Shown here piece by piece: positions 7,489-16,007 of a stretch of DNA of 64,000 bases; the first letter of the stretch is position 1; every line of letters begins with the position of its first letter. Both the position numbers and the translations under genes were made by a program. The stretch comes from Parasalinivibrio latis (GTDB lineage Bacteria > Pseudomonadota > Gammaproteobacteria > Enterobacterales > Vibrionaceae): positions 2,666,001-2,730,000 of the forward strand of contig NZ_CP098812.1 of NCBI RefSeq assembly GCF_036825535.1, read 5' to 3'. The notes below the pieces were generated by a model. It was given only the letters and a program-made list of their open reading frames with translations, was not told the DNA's origin and searched no databases.

Positions 7489-8547
7489 TTAAGATTCCCG
7501 CATATTTTCCTGCATCCGCAGGCGTATCTGATCAGCCACGACTGCAAGAATGAGCAATGCACCAATCACAACGGTCTGCAGATACGACTCCACCCGCGCG
7601 AGATTCATCCCGTTTTGCACCAGGCCGATAAAAATCGCGCCCAACACGACATTCTCAAGCCTCCCAACACCACCCCGCAGGCTGACACCGGCAATGACAC
7701 AGGCTGCAATGGATTCAAGCGGCATGGCAGCCCCAATATTGGCCTCCCCGGTATCAAGACGGGCGGTAAGGAGTATTCCCGCCAGGGCAGCAAAGGCAGC
7801 GCAAAGCAGATAAGCAGTGAACAGCACTTTTTGCGTATTGATACCGGACAGGCGTGCTGCTTTGATATTGCCGCCAACAGCATAGAAATAGCGCCCCAAA
7901 CGAGTACGGTTCACCAGAATGCAGGCAAGGCTGATAGCTATGGCTGCCACAACTACCGGGGCGGGAAGCCCCAATATGGAACCAAACCCGAAGGTGTCCC
8001 CAAACTCGACAGGCATCCCGTAAACCGGGGTTCCGCCGGTCATGTAGAGCGCGATACCGAAGCCGACTGAGGCCATCCCCAACGTCATCATGAAAGGCGA
8101 CACCCCAAGCAGTGCGACACCGGCCCCGTTAACCGCACCAATCACCATGCCCGCAGCCATTCCGGCAATAACGCCAAGGATGATTGCCAGCCACACCAAG
8201 TCAGGCATTGCCGCGTAACTGGCTGCCATGGCAGATGCCCCCACCACCGATGAAAGCGCAATCATGGTGCCGACAGAAAGATCAAAGCCCCCGGTCAGCA
8301 ACACCACCATCTGCCCTACGGCAACCAGCGTCAGGTAAGATGACTGGCGCACGACGTTCATCAGGTTGCGCGCAGTGAGGAAGTTATCCGACACGGAAGC
8401 GAAGATAACCACAGCCCCCAACAGCAGAAACGGCAATACCCCCAGCCGGACAAACCAGCGCCTCAGCAAATGTCCCGGACGGATCCCGCCAGAGCGGGAC
8501 AGATTGGCATCAGCCGGTATGGCCTGGTTGTTCTGTTCAGATCTCAT
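7489..8547 (-). CDS. ABC transporter permease, ribose/sugar type (BPD_transp_2)
   Basis: A 352-residue integral membrane protein; the ATG at 8547 has AGGAAG upstream, while the in-frame extension to 8631 lies inside the ATPase gene. It has about ten hydrophobic segments and the signatures of RbsC/YtfT-like permeases: AVGQMVVLLTGGFDLSVG, GVSPFMMTLGM, YAVGGNIKAARLSGI and GRLENVVLGAIFIGLVQNGMN is the C-terminal region. It overlaps the ATPase by 11 bp. With the TorT-like binding protein and the double ATPase it forms an importer of the CUT2 type. CUT2 systems usually carry sugars or autoinducer-2, but the downstream enzymes suggest a lactam-like or cyclic nitrogen compound. Confidence 0.88.
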   Translation of the reverse strand: MRSEQNNQAIPADANLSRSGGIRPGHLLRRWFVRLGVLPFLLLGAVVIFASVSDNFLTARNLMNVVRQSSYLTLVAVGQMVVLLTGGFDLSVGTMIALSSVVGASAMAASYAAMPDLVWLAIILGVIAGMAAGMVIGAVNGAGVALLGVSPFMMTLGMASVGFGIALYMTGGTPVYGMPVEFGDTFGFGSILGLPAPVVVAAIAISLACILVNRTRLGRYFYAVGGNIKAARLSGINTQKVLFTAYLLCAAFAALAGILLTARLDTGEANIGAAMPLESIAACVIAGVSLRGGVGRLENVVLGAIFIGLVQNGMNLARVESYLQTVVIGALLILAVVADQIRLRMQENMRES

Positions 8548-10081
8548 GTTCAACTTCCTGTTGTTCATTGGCTGCCGGACGGTCAAAGAAATGCTCCAGC
8601 AGGTTAGATTCCGTAATTTCCGCGCCTTCAAAATGAGCGCTCACCCGGCCGTTGTGCATCACATATGCCCGGTGACACAGATGCAGGATTTCCGGTAATT
8701 CGGAGGAAACAATCACTACCGCAGCGCCGTTCTTGCACAGCTCTCCGATAAAGGCATAAATTTCAGCGCGGGTGGCAACGTCCACCCCAACTGTAGGTTC
8801 ATCAAAGATGTACAGCGACACCTCCCGGGTGAGGCATTTCGCCAGCAGTACTTTCTGTTGGTTCCCCCCACTGAAACTCGATACTTCACGCTCAGTGTCC
8901 ATGGGGTAAAGCCGCAACCTTTCTGCGAGTGTGCCCGCACACTGCTGTTCATGCCGGAGGTTTATCAGCCCGGAAAGCACCTGGAATGAAGGGGTATCCA
9001 GCGCACCAAGTGCCATATTCTCCCGCCCGCCGCGCATCATCATCAGCCCCTCTTCCTTGCGATCGCGCGAGTTGTAGAAAAGCCCCCTTTCCAGCATTTC
9101 ACGTGGTGTAAGGCCCGTAACATCCTTCCCGTCGAACCGGATACTTCCCTCTGTGACACGTTCAATGCCAAAACACGCACGCAGGGCTTCTGATTTTCCG
9201 CACCCTACCAGCCCGGCAAAGCCGACGACCTCACCCGTTTGAACGGAAAATGTGGCGTCCCTCACCAGTCCATCTGCCGTTGACAGACCCTTTGCCGACA
9301 GCAGAACCTGCCCCGGTTTCCAGGGAATATCCGGGTAAATCTGGGCAATTTCCCGGCCCGTCATCATCTCGACCAGCTGCTCTTCGCTCACCTCAGCAAC
9401 ATCAACAGTGCCGATATGCTTTCCGTCACGAAGGACAGTGATCCGGTCAGCGATCCGGCGGATTTCAGCCATCCGGTGGGTGATGTAAACAATGCCTACG
9501 CCTTTCGCTTTCAACTGCTCCACCAGGGCAAACAGCTGTTCTGTCTCCTTTTCAGTCAGCGAGGCGGTTGGCTCATCCAGGATCAGGACGGAAAGATCAC
9601 TGCGCAGCGCTTTGGCAATCTCGACCATCTGTTGACCGGCCCGGGAAAGGGAGCCGACTGTAGTCCCCGGGTTTAACCCGAAATCCAGCCGGGCGAGCTC
9701 CCTTTCCACCAGGGCACATTCTTGTTCCCGGTCAATGAGCCCATTACGGACAGGCTCATCTCCCAACAACAGGTTTTCTGCCACGGTCAGGGTTTCCACC
9801 AGTGAAAACTCCTGAAACACGGCACTGATCCCCCTTTTCCTTGCTTCCTGAACCGAGCGAAGTGACACCGGCTCACCCCGGCAAAAAAGCGCGCCGCTGC
9901 TTGGCTGCGTCACCCCGGCCATCAGCGAGATAAGCGTTGATTTCCCTGCACCGTTTTCGCCAAAGAGCACATGCACCTCCCCGGCGTTAACAGTCATGCT
10001 GACACTGTCCAGCGCCAGCACACCCGGATACTGCCTGGAAACGCTTTCCAGTCTGAGTAGCTCCGTCATTTCAGGCTCCAT
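8537..10081 (-). CDS. ABC transporter ATPase, RbsA/MglA type with two nucleotide-binding domains
   Basis: A 514-residue protein with two ABC domains. The first has FGENGAGKSTL (Walker A), a variant signature LSRAGQQ and LILDEPTASL (Walker B). The second has GLVGCGKSEAL, signature SFSGGNQQKV and YIFDEPTVGVD. This duplicated form is typical of CUT2 importers. The start ATG overlaps the stop of the binding-protein gene (TAATG); a second ATG four codons later is also possible. The ends overlap both neighbours, so stoichiometry is probably kept by coupled translation. Confidence 0.9.
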   Translation of the reverse strand: MEPEMTELLRLESVSRQYPGVLALDSVSMTVNAGEVHVLFGENGAGKSTLISLMAGVTQPSSGALFCRGEPVSLRSVQEARKRGISAVFQEFSLVETLTVAENLLLGDEPVRNGLIDREQECALVERELARLDFGLNPGTTVGSLSRAGQQMVEIAKALRSDLSVLILDEPTASLTEKETEQLFALVEQLKAKGVGIVYITHRMAEIRRIADRITVLRDGKHIGTVDVAEVSEEQLVEMMTGREIAQIYPDIPWKPGQVLLSAKGLSTADGLVRDATFSVQTGEVVGFAGLVGCGKSEALRACFGIERVTEGSIRFDGKDVTGLTPREMLERGLFYNSRDRKEEGLMMMRGGRENMALGALDTPSFQVLSGLINLRHEQQCAGTLAERLRLYPMDTEREVSSFSGGNQQKVLLAKCLTREVSLYIFDEPTVGVDVATRAEIYAFIGELCKNGAAVVIVSSELPEILHLCHRAYVMHNGRVSAHFEGAEITESNLLEHFFDRPAANEQQEVEHEI

Positions 10082-11178
10082 TAAGGTTCTACCGAAAAGG
10101 TTGGCCGGAACCCATTGGGAGCAAGGGAAGTATCACGTTCGAACGAATTGATGTTGTCACCGTCAATGACATAAAGTTTGGGGCCGACATGCCTGAGGTA
10201 GTCTTTGCCTTCAAGGATCCTGACCGCCTGGTCTATGGCTACCCGGCCCTGGATCACCGAAGAGTCGGTAGGGGCAGCAAGGATTTGCTGGCGACGGATC
10301 CCCTGGTAAACGCCCGGCGTGAAGTAGTAAGACATGATGTTGATATCACCGGCGAGGCCACGGGCACGAAGCAGGCCAACCGCTGCCTCGGCGGTAACAG
10401 CAGTACCGACGATGTATTTGATATCCGGATGGGCTTCAAGGGTGTCCTCCACCAGCTTGAGCTGGACTTCCTTGCCGGTATCACCGTATTTGGTTTCTAC
10501 GACCTCAATGGCTGATCCTTTGATGGCATTCTGGAAGCCCTCATTCCCCGCTTCTACCCAACCTGCTCCCGGAGGCCCCGGGAACCACGCGACTTTTACC
10601 GTCTCTCCGCCAGTGGGATGGCGCTTGGCAATATACTCCCCGGCTTTAAAGCCCATTTCCCCGAAAGAGACCAATGACTTGGCACTCAGTTCTGGTGATG
10701 ACATACCGTTGACGATGTCGATAACCGGAATGCCTTTTTGCGTCAGTGACTTAACAAGGTTATTGAGACCGTCATACGAGATGGCACCAATCACCACCGC
10801 ATCCGCTCCGGCAGATACGCAGTCTTCAATCTGGGAGATCTGGTTGTTGAGGTTGGTATACCCGCCGGCTTCCACCAACTGGACTTTCACGCCGGTCCGG
10901 CGCGCTTCATCAACAATGCCGTAATTAACCGAAGTCCAATACGCATCTTTCAGGTGCGGGAAGGAGACACAGATATCCCACGCCTTATCGGCTTTGGCGA
11001 CCGGCTGGTAAGTCTGCTGCGTACGCGGGCTTTGCATGTTAAAAGCGGGTTCCCAAACCTCTACCGGATAGGGAAACCAATCAGAGGCACTGACCGAGGT
11101 CGACACCATAAATGCCGCCGCCACCGCTGTTTGAATTGCTTGTCTGCTGTAAACCTTTCCGAAGGTATTCCTGTTCAT
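10081..11178 (-). CDS. TorT-like periplasmic substrate-binding protein
   Basis: From the ATG at 11178 (AAGG 9 bases upstream; GTG/ATG alternatives at 11196 and 11187) the protein has 365 residues. It has a signal peptide (AIQTAVAAAFMVSTSVSA). The mature part strongly resembles E. coli TorT: PHLKDAYWTSVNYGI, VEAGGYTNLNNQISQIEDC, MGFKAGEYIAK, IVGTAVTAEAAVG and a C-terminal ending SLAPNGFRPTF. TorT binds trimethylamine N-oxide and signals to the TorS kinase. Here no tor genes are present and the gene is the first of an operon with an ABC permease and ATPase, so this is a transport binding protein of the TorT branch of the periplasmic-binding-protein type 1 fold. The ligand is unknown. Confidence 0.85.
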   Translation of the reverse strand: MNRNTFGKVYSRQAIQTAVAAAFMVSTSVSASDWFPYPVEVWEPAFNMQSPRTQQTYQPVAKADKAWDICVSFPHLKDAYWTSVNYGIVDEARRTGVKVQLVEAGGYTNLNNQISQIEDCVSAGADAVVIGAISYDGLNNLVKSLTQKGIPVIDIVNGMSSPELSAKSLVSFGEMGFKAGEYIAKRHPTGGETVKVAWFPGPPGAGWVEAGNEGFQNAIKGSAIEVVETKYGDTGKEVQLKLVEDTLEAHPDIKYIVGTAVTAEAAVGLLRARGLAGDINIMSYYFTPGVYQGIRRQQILAAPTDSSVIQGRVAIDQAVRILEGKDYLRHVGPKLYVIDGDNINSFERDTSLAPNGFRPTFSVEP

Positions 11179-11494
11179 ACTCGCCATCCTTGTCATGGGC
11201 GCAGAGATGCCCTGTTTGTTTCAGCTACTTCAACTGCATTCCCGAATCCGGCAATGCAAGACGTTAAATTGATGTTACAATCCGGGAAGCGTTATGTATA
11301 ATTCTGAGTTTTTAATAGCAATATCATTTTTTCAGATACAGAAAGACTCGAATCAGAACGGGCAACGTAAGCAGAAAAGAGACAGGTTGGAGAACGGGAA
11401 AGGCGTAAGATTGAGGTAAACATCTTTGGACAGATGGTTAACTTCTCAAGGCGCACTATCAGAATTTTTGAATTTACTCTTGGAGAAAACAGAA
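11179..11494. promoter_or_regulatory. Divergent control region between the ABC/Pxp operon and its LysR gene
   Basis: About 316 bp separating two divergent starts. LysR regulators usually bind such regions at T-N11-A boxes. No gene is seen: two short frames here are broken and have no ribosome-binding site. I could not pick a single convincing operator by eye. Confidence 0.5.
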
Positions 11495-12406
11495 ATGATG
11501 CCGACACTGAGACAAATCCGGTACTTTATTGCCACAGCCAACTCCGGGCAGGTGTCACAAGCCGCCATGGATCTCAACGTTTCCCAGTCGGCAATCACTA
11601 CCGCACTTAAAACGCTCGAAGAGATGCTAGACACCCAGCTTTTCACCCGCCATGCACACGGAATGGTGCTTACCTACGAGGGCAACCAGTTTCTCCAGCA
11701 TGCCCTGCACATAATGGCGGCTGTCGAAGAGGCAATGCGTATCCCCAGCCGCAGTCACGAAAAAGTGATAGGTAAAATCCGGCTGGCGGTTTCCTACACA
11801 GTTGCAGGCTATTTTATCCCGCCATACCTGGTGAGATTTCAGCGCAGCTTCCCCCATGTGGAAATCCAGCTTCTTGAAGCACAGCGGGAACATATTGAGG
11901 AAGGGCTGCTCTCCGGAGAATATGACCTCGCCATAATGCTCACCTCCAACCTGATCAACCAGGAAGATATTGCCTATGAGGTGCTGGTGAGCTCCCGCCG
12001 CCGCTTGTGGCTCAGTACCCACCACCCATTACGGGAGAAAAAACAGATCTCTTTGCAGGATGTCTCTGAAGTGCCGTACATCATGCTCACTGTCGATGAA
12101 GCCAGTAACACCGCACAGCGTTACTGGAACCAGACCCCCTACCAGCCTAATGTGGTTTTCCGTACTTCATCCGTTGAAGCAGTCCGCAGTATGGTCGCGA
12201 ACGGTTACGGGGTATCTATCCTTTCGGATATGGTTTACCGCCCCTGGTCGCTCGAAGGCAGACGGGTGGAAGTGCTTTCTATTGATGACACGGTACCCGG
12301 CATGGATGTGGGCCTCGCCTGGGCGAAAAAGCGGGAGCAGGATCCGGCAGAAAAAGCCTTCTGCGAGTTTATGCGTCTGGCGGTAGTTGCTGGTTTGAAC
12401 TCGTAG
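11495..12406 (+). CDS. LysR-family regulator, probably of the ABC/Pxp operon
   Basis: A 303-residue LysR-type protein. The ATG at 11495 (TGGAG about 10 bases upstream) puts the winged helix-turn-helix at the normal place: LRQIRYFIATANSGQVSQAA, LNVSQSAITTALKTLEE, LDTQLFTRHAHGM. The effector domain follows (GKIRLAVSYTVAGYFIPPYL, GLLSGEYDLAIML, VRSMVANGYGVSIL). It is divergent from the operon beginning with the TorT-like protein, the classical arrangement for a LysR activator of that operon. Its last codons face a membrane-protein gene 28 bp away on the opposite strand. Confidence 0.88.
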   Translation: MMPTLRQIRYFIATANSGQVSQAAMDLNVSQSAITTALKTLEEMLDTQLFTRHAHGMVLTYEGNQFLQHALHIMAAVEEAMRIPSRSHEKVIGKIRLAVSYTVAGYFIPPYLVRFQRSFPHVEIQLLEAQREHIEEGLLSGEYDLAIMLTSNLINQEDIAYEVLVSSRRRLWLSTHHPLREKKQISLQDVSEVPYIMLTVDEASNTAQRYWNQTPYQPNVVFRTSSVEAVRSMVANGYGVSILSDMVYRPWSLEGRRVEVLSIDDTVPGMDVGLAWAKKREQDPAEKAFCEFMRLAVVAGLNS

Positions 12407-12434
12407 GAGCCTTTGGGTTCAACAAGGCACAAAG

Positions 12435-13178
12435 TCAGAGTTCTTCCTCTTCTTCATCCTCATTTTCTAACAGGTACTCTCCCAGCCACGCAGAGGAGAG
12501 CGTCAGGATCCAGGCGACAAAAACCGGGCTGGGTACGTCCAGCTTGGGGTGTAACACCAACGCTGCAAAGGCGATGGCGGGAAGGATAACTATCAGGTGC
12601 GAAAGCCATTTTTCTGGTGCTTTGCGTCGTATTTCCTGCAGGAAATAGATAAGCAGCGAAACACACATTGCCAGTGCTGCCGCCCCCAGGTGACCGGCGA
12701 CTAACAGGGCAGCCACCAAAAGCAACGGCCAAAGCTGGTAAGGCGGGGTAAATTTCCAGCACCTTGCAGCAAACCAGACCAGGCAGACTGACGCTACCTG
12801 GGTGACAGTGACAATGGCACTGCCCGGCAGCTTGCCCTCACTTTGCAAGGCGAGGATACCTGTATTCATTGCCAGCAGGATGCAAATCACCAGCACAGAG
12901 ACCTGCCAGTGGCTCCGGGGGCCGAAAGCAAGAGCCAGAACAGGCACCGTCATCCACACCGCAACAGAAATAGCAGGCAACTGGTATGGCAGGGTAAAGC
13001 CATAGAGGCTAAGCCCGGCTAACATCATCCATCCGGCAACACCGGCAGCAGGCAGGAAAAACAGGACAGGAATGACGAGAGCCAGAAGCGGCAAAGTGGC
13101 ATGGGATGCCCCAATGGAAAGAGCACCGCCCAGCGAAACACACGCGGCGGCGAGCCACAACATCGGCGGATTCATCAT
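12435..13178 (-). CDS. Integral membrane protein of unknown family with an acidic tail
   Basis: A 247-residue, very hydrophobic protein with about eight predicted membrane segments (LWLAAACVSLGGAL, LLALVIPVLFFLPAAGVAGW, ALLVAGHLGAAALAMCVSLL, LIVILPAIAFAALVL) and a C-terminus of almost only Glu/Asp (ENEDEEEEEL). I do not recognise the family. It lies 98 bp downstream of the histidine kinase on the same strand and may be its operon partner. The acidic tail is presumably cytoplasmic. Two ATGs in tandem mark the start. Confidence 0.55.
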   Translation of the reverse strand: MMNPPMLWLAAACVSLGGALSIGASHATLPLLALVIPVLFFLPAAGVAGWMMLAGLSLYGFTLPYQLPAISVAVWMTVPVLALAFGPRSHWQVSVLVICILLAMNTGILALQSEGKLPGSAIVTVTQVASVCLVWFAARCWKFTPPYQLWPLLLVAALLVAGHLGAAALAMCVSLLIYFLQEIRRKAPEKWLSHLIVILPAIAFAALVLHPKLDVPSPVFVAWILTLSSAWLGEYLLENEDEEEEEL

Positions 13179-13275
13179 TCGGCACCTCCTGTGCGCATAT
13201 CATGATTTTCTAAAACAGTATAAGCGCTTAGTCTCGTTTATGAGAGAGGAGAAACTGTGTGGTGGCTAGCAAATT

Positions 13276-15155
13276 TCAGGGGGCAGGTAACACCAGCCTG
13301 ACACTGATGCCTTCACCGTTTTCGGTAAACACCAGCTTGCCGCCCAACTGCCCGGCACGCCAGCGCATGTTCTCTATTCCACGGCCTGAATCAAATGACA
13401 ATATTCCCGCAGTGCCAAAATCCCGGACAGTAATCTTCACCGTCCCGTCTTTTTCTGCCCGGCTCGAAAGCCGCAACTTCCGCGAACCGGAATGTTTGAT
13501 ACTGTTGGTCATCGCTTCCTGGAGGATTCGCATTATGTGCAGGTTTCTCTGCGGGCTGAATGACGTACCTTCGGGCAGTTCCGTTACATCCCATTCAAGC
13601 TCAACTCCGGCACTTTCAAGCTGTCCCAACATACGGACCCGCACCGTTGCCAGCAAAGTATTCAGATCCCCAAGCATGGGGTCCAGCGAATCAATCACCA
13701 GCCTCAGATCTGTAATGCATTCCTGCACTTTCCCATGGGCGCGTACAAAAACCTCCCCCTGCTGTTTTTGCAGCAATGCTGCAAGGGACACCAGGCTGCC
13801 GCCAAAACCATCATGCATGTCCCGCATCATCCTCTCCCGCTCCTCCGAAAGGACTTGCTCTTTTTCCAGCCGGTAAAGCCGGGAGTACTGAGCTTCAATG
13901 GCCTGTTGTTTCTCATATACCTGCCTTTCAAGCGAACGTGTCAGCTCTTCCGCGGTGTTCAGCGCCCGAATGAACCGGCGAATAAGGAACCAGGTAAAAA
14001 GCACCACTGTCGGAAGCGCACTGTATTGGATAACAAACCCGTCAAACCGGGGCCAGAAATGGTTAACCAGCAGGATGTCATGTACACCGCACACAACAAT
14101 AACTGCTCCCACCAGCAACATCAGGTACGCATCCCAGCTCCCTTGCCCAAGGAAAACAGAGAACAGGAATACAGTCGCATAAAGGCCAAACAGCACCAGG
14201 AACTGGTACCAGATGCCATAACCCCAAAACAGCAGCGACGGATAATCCGGTGTTAAAAACAACATCAAGCCCGCGAGGGAATGGAGCAGCAGGGCTTTCT
14301 CAACGGCAGGCCTGGTCACATTAAGGAACCGGTGATCAAACCAGATCACCGCTGAAACCGTCCAGCCGAGGGTCAGAATGGTGAAGGTCTCCCATACCTT
14401 ACCGCTGACTGGGATCTCTACCACAATAAGATTGAGGTTGTGTAACCCCCAAAACAACAATACCAGTGAAAAAATCCCGTAGGCGGCGTCCCTTTGGCGG
14501 TAGAGCCAGAACCCTGCAAGAATTGGCGACATCAGCAGCATCACTCCTGTCAGCCACTTCACAACAGATACCCTGCTAAAGAATTTCCATTCATAGACTG
14601 GCTGGAGATCCGGTACATTCCCCAGATATACCCTGTCGAGCAAGCCCTGAGCCGGTGTTTCCGCCCTGACGCGGAAAAGAAAGGTATTTTCCCCGGGATT
14701 TAACCGCTCAGGTGCGAAAACAAAAAACTGGGGAATGTTGTGGCTTCGCCCCAATACCGGGCCATCGGTTCCACTTTGGCCCAGCCAGATGCCATTGAGG
14801 TAAACAGTCAGGTTCTCACTGGCCATCGGAAAGTAGAGGGCAACATTTCTGTCCCTGTCCAAACCATTACCGGACGTGCCGGAAAGAACAAAACGGTACC
14901 AATAGGAATCTGACGTTTTTCCACTCTGGTACCAGTCATCGGGCAAACTTGCCGGCTGCCAGGGTAAACCATCCAGTTCGGAGGGAAAATCAGAAGGGTT
15001 TGCTGTTGCGTGCAAACGGTTAATTTCGACGGCACCCGCAGGAATTGAAAAGGAAGGCGGAAAAAAAAAACAGCCAAACTGAGCCCGGTGACCAGGACCA
15101 CCAGTGCAGCAACCGACAACCCTACCTGAGCCGGCTTTAACGCCATCCCTGCCAT
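13276..15155 (-). pseudogene. Sensor histidine kinase (7TM-DISM type), frame broken at a 10-T tract
   Basis: The kinase body (FPPSFSIPAGAVEINRLH onward) is open from the left end up to the tract. It has an extracytoplasmic jelly-roll-like domain (WYRFVLSG, LTVYLNGIWLGQSG), about seven membrane segments, a HisKA_3 dimerisation helix (RERMMRDMHDGFGGSLVSL, with the phosphorylatable His) and an HATPase (LQEAMTNSIKHSG, GRGIENMRWRAGQLGG). Upstream in this frame the residues make no sense, but the frame shifted by one base has a good ATG at 15155 with GGGAG and a typical signal-anchor (VGLSVAALVVLVTGLSLAVFFF). The two join at 15061-15070, ten A on the plus strand: eleven would restore a 626-residue protein. 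Sequencing error, mutation, phase variation or slippage could explain it. A NarL-type regulator gene precedes it. Confidence 0.75.
15061..15070 (-). repeat. Homopolymer tract of 10 T (coding strand) inside the kinase gene
   Basis: The tract separates the signal-anchor frame from the kinase frame. Ten T put the start region and the body out of frame; eleven T would fuse them at PheProPro. Tracts of this length are prone to replication and transcription slippage. Confidence 0.85.
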
Positions 15156-15236
15156 TTACAACTCCCATATGACTTAACGAGAGCATATGTTTGCAGGCAG
15201 GCTAACTCCGCACCATGATTGAGAAAACAGGGTAGA

Positions 15237-15872
15237 TTACCTGATAAGGCCCAGCCTCTTAGCTTCGAATATCGCTTCCGTCCGGCTGTTTACCTGGAGC
15301 TTGCCGTAAATGTTTTTGATATGCGTGGTAACCGTGTGGTAGGAGATCTTCAGCTTTTCCGCGATATCCTTGGATGAAAACCCCTGGCTGACATAATGCA
15401 GTATTTTTTCCTGCCTGGCAGTTAAGGCTTCCGGTAGTACATTTTCCACCACGGGCCGGTTAAAGCGCTGCAAAAGCATTCTGGCAATCAGTGGACTGAT
15501 CGGTGACCCGCCGGACAACATCAATTGAATGGCGTCAGCTATATTCTGCGATCTGTCATGTTTCAGGATATACCCCTGTGCACCGGCTTCAAGCGCATCA
15601 AAGACCAGGTGCTCATCATGAAAGCCTGAAACAACAACGGCCTGAGTGTCGAGTTTGTTTGCATAGATTTGGGAAATAACATCGACACCCGAGCCATCGG
15701 GCAACCCCAGATCCACCAGCAATACGTCCGGCTTAAAGGTCAGCAGGGCTTGTACACCAGATTTCATGGTTGCAGAGGCATCAAGCAGATCGAAATCCGG
15801 GTGCCCGGATATGACCTCCGAAAGCCGTTCGCGCGTTTCATCATCGTCTTCAACAAGGGTTACCGTGACCAT
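15237..15872 (-). CDS. NarL/FixJ-family response regulator
   Basis: About 211 residues. Receiver domain: VTLVEDDDETRERL (acidic pocket), DVLLVDLGLPDGSG (phospho-accepting Asp), AVVVSGFHDE and GYILKHD (conserved Lys). C-terminal LuxR-type HTH: LTARQEKILHYVSQGFSSKD, ISYHTVTTHIKNIYGKL. The ATG at 15872 is favoured; one at 15884 has its purine run directly abutting the start. It is the first gene of a pair with the downstream HisKA_3 kinase, the normal partner type. Target genes are unknown; the divergent lipoprotein gene at 16008 is a candidate. Confidence 0.88.
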   Translation of the reverse strand: MVTVTLVEDDDETRERLSEVISGHPDFDLLDASATMKSGVQALLTFKPDVLLVDLGLPDGSGVDVISQIYANKLDTQAVVVSGFHDEHLVFDALEAGAQGYILKHDRSQNIADAIQLMLSGGSPISPLIARMLLQRFNRPVVENVLPEALTARQEKILHYVSQGFSSKDIAEKLKISYHTVTTHIKNIYGKLQVNSRTEAIFEAKRLGLIR

Positions 15873-16007
15873 ATCCAGTCCCATCCTTTCGGGTAACTGA
15901 CTCCAGTGTAGTTCCCTTGCTTTGCTGACACATACCTAATTCTGGGTACGAAATTCCCCCCTCCCTTACGTAGCCTGGAAGCATTTCCCAAAACAAGGAG
16001 TGGCGTT

